DNA of 7,679 nucleotides, from the NCBI GenBank assembly GCA_003456055.1, contig DMPG01000203.1, forward strand, positions 1 through 7,679, read 5' to 3'. Positions 6,613 through 7,679 of this stretch are shown here, one piece after another. Each line of letters starts with the position of its first letter. Position 1 is the first letter of the stretch. Both the position numbers and the translations under genes were made by a program. Below the pieces are notes generated by a model. It saw nothing but the letters and a program-made list of their open reading frames with translations, did not search any database and was not told the DNA's origin. The DNA comes from Bacteroidota bacterium (GTDB lineage: Bacteria; Bacteroidota; Ignavibacteria; UBA10030; UBA8401).

Positions 6613-7679
6613 CTATTTTCGCTTTAGACCAAGTGCTTTCATGTATCCTTCGTTCACCGTACAGTTCACAAACTTACAATTCTCCAAATATTCAGCGAAT
6701 GCTTTTTTGATGACTTCCCGACCAGGTTTTGCATCACGGAAATCTTTGTAAGTTGTTCTCGGGTTGTTCGCAAAAGTGATGATCGAATCCCATTCCGCAG
6801 TCCGTTTGATCGAAACCATATTGCTCGGTGCATCCATTTTTTTGTACGGCCAGAAGCACCATCCGAAATTATTCTTCTCATTCAGCCTGCGCCAAGCATC
6901 GATCCATTGATCGGTATTCTCGCCGGATTCTCCCATCCAGATGGGAACATTGTATTTATTTGCGAAGTCTGCATATTCCTGAACCATTTCTTGTGTAGTA
7001 TCACACCAATACTTGTGATAGGTATACACTATTTTTTTATCGAACGGTGCACCGAACACTTTAAAATTATTGTTCCATTGTGCACCGCCTAAAAACATAA
7101 TATGGTTTGTATCAACTTCGCGAACTGCCGCAACGATCCTTTTATAGAGCGGTTCTAGTTTATCGTTGAACTGCGCCGCATCAAAGTATGTTGCAATCGG
7201 TTCGTTCAAAAAATCATATCCAATCACAATCGTTTCGTTTGCATACCGCTTTGCAATTTCCCTCCACAGATCAACGGTGAGCTGCTGCGCTTCCGGGCTT
7301 TCAAATAAAAAAGGATACCCGAAACTATCATCAATATTATCACCGGTTTGCCCGCCGGGAGCGCAATGCATATCCAAGATCACATAAAGATTTTCTTCTT
7401 TGCTCCATTTGATCACACGATCAAGCATTTCAAATCCCGGACCGGTAAATCGAGTTTCGTGATCTTCTGAAACGAACATACGATAATTGAATGGAACTCG
7501 GATTGAATTCAATCCGCTCTTTTTAATGAATGTTATATCTTCTTTGGTAATGTAATTATCACGGTATTGTTTCCAGAATTTTTTTGTTTCTTCCGGACCA
7601 AGCAATTGATTGAATGTTTCGTTGATGCGTTGAGGAGAATTGGAATGTTTGAACTTGAACATATATCCTTCGGGTACCA
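6613..7679 (-). CDS. Glycoside hydrolase family 5 (cellulase-type TIM barrel), 5' end cut by window edge
   Basis: The frame stays open to the right edge. An ATG lies at 7662, but the preceding codons read VPEGY, giving VPEGYMFKFKHS, which resembles the first barrel strand of GH5 proteins (consensus like GxNLGxWLxxEG). That Met is therefore probably internal and the true N-terminus lies beyond the window. Numbering from it: IRVPFNYR (54-61, R55), LDMHCAPGG (96-104, H99), GYDFLNEP (148-155, acid/base E154 after N153), YTYHKYW (213-219, H216 and Y218), IWMGESGE (241-248, nucleophile E245) and GWCFWPYKK (267-275). These are the usual GH5 retaining active-site residues, so it should be an active beta-glycosidase. 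Substrate (beta-1,4-glucan, mannan, beta-1,3-glucan or other) and subfamily cannot be decided. The C-terminus (NCTVNEGYMKALGLKRK) has no CBM or T9SS sorting domain. Any signal peptide lies off-window. Confidence 0.92.
   Translation of the reverse strand, partial: VPEGYMFKFKHSNSPQRINETFNQLLGPEETKKFWKQYRDNYITKEDITFIKKSGLNSIRVPFNYRMFVSEDHETRFTGPGFEMLDRVIKWSKEENLYVILDMHCAPGGQTGDNIDDSFGYPFLFESPEAQQLTVDLWREIAKRYANETIVIGYDFLNEPIATYFDAAQFNDKLEPLYKRIVAAVREVDTNHIMFLGGAQWNNNFKVFGAPFDKKIVYTYHKYWCDTTQEMVQEYADFANKYNVPIWMGESGENTDQWIDAWRRLNEKNNFGWCFWPYKKMDAPSNMVSIKRTAEWDSIITFANNPRTTYKDFRDAKPGREVIKKAFAEYLENCKFVNCTVNEGYMKALGLKRK

Noticed and set aside
1..7679. tRNA, rRNA, riboswitch, CRISPR array, insertion sequence, attachment site or toxin-antitoxin pair
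   Set aside because: The window is nearly fully occupied by four large coding regions. I found no matching motifs, terminal inverted repeats or small paired ORFs with plausible start sites.

Overview
The window is an all-minus-strand run of four coding regions, so transcription goes from the right edge to the left edge. Almost all of it is coding. The only gaps are 61, 15 and 21 bases, and no stretch over 300 bases lacks a gene. Both end genes are cut by the window edges. The DNA is moderately AT-rich (about 40 % GC, judged by eye).

Three of the four proteins start with a Sec-type signal peptide. Two of these end in a complete type IX secretion system (T9SS) type A sorting domain, and the third is cut just as that domain begins. 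T9SS places the organism in the Bacteroidota / Chlorobiota / Ignavibacteriota (FCB) assemblage. The sorting-domain entry motif QN[Y/F]PNPFNP, followed by a KI.DLLG block, is especially typical of Ignavibacteria-like and Calditrichota-like genomes. An uncultured or deep-branching member of that group is the best guess; no rRNA or marker gene is present to settle it.

Layout in transcription order: (1) a glycoside hydrolase family 5 enzyme (7679-6613, N-terminus outside the window); (2) a 725-residue secreted arylsulfotransferase-like (ASST) propeller followed by a fibronectin III domain, a CBM4/9-like carbohydrate-binding module and a T9SS domain (6551-4374); (3) a 959-residue ASST-like paralog with an N-terminal Ig-like (Big_5-type) domain, an unrecognised beta-rich region, a FnIII domain, another Ig-like domain and a T9SS domain (4358-1479); (4) a CotH-kinase-family protein whose T9SS domain begins at the left edge (1457-1).

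Genes 2-4 are tightly spaced and probably co-transcribed. Together they would send two candidate sulfuryl-transfer enzymes and one candidate phosphoryl-transfer enzyme to the cell surface or medium, beside a polysaccharide-cleaving hydrolase. The reading I find most interesting is an extracellular surface or glycan modification cassette. The individual families are recognisable, but I know of no described pathway with this combination, and the link between them is inference.
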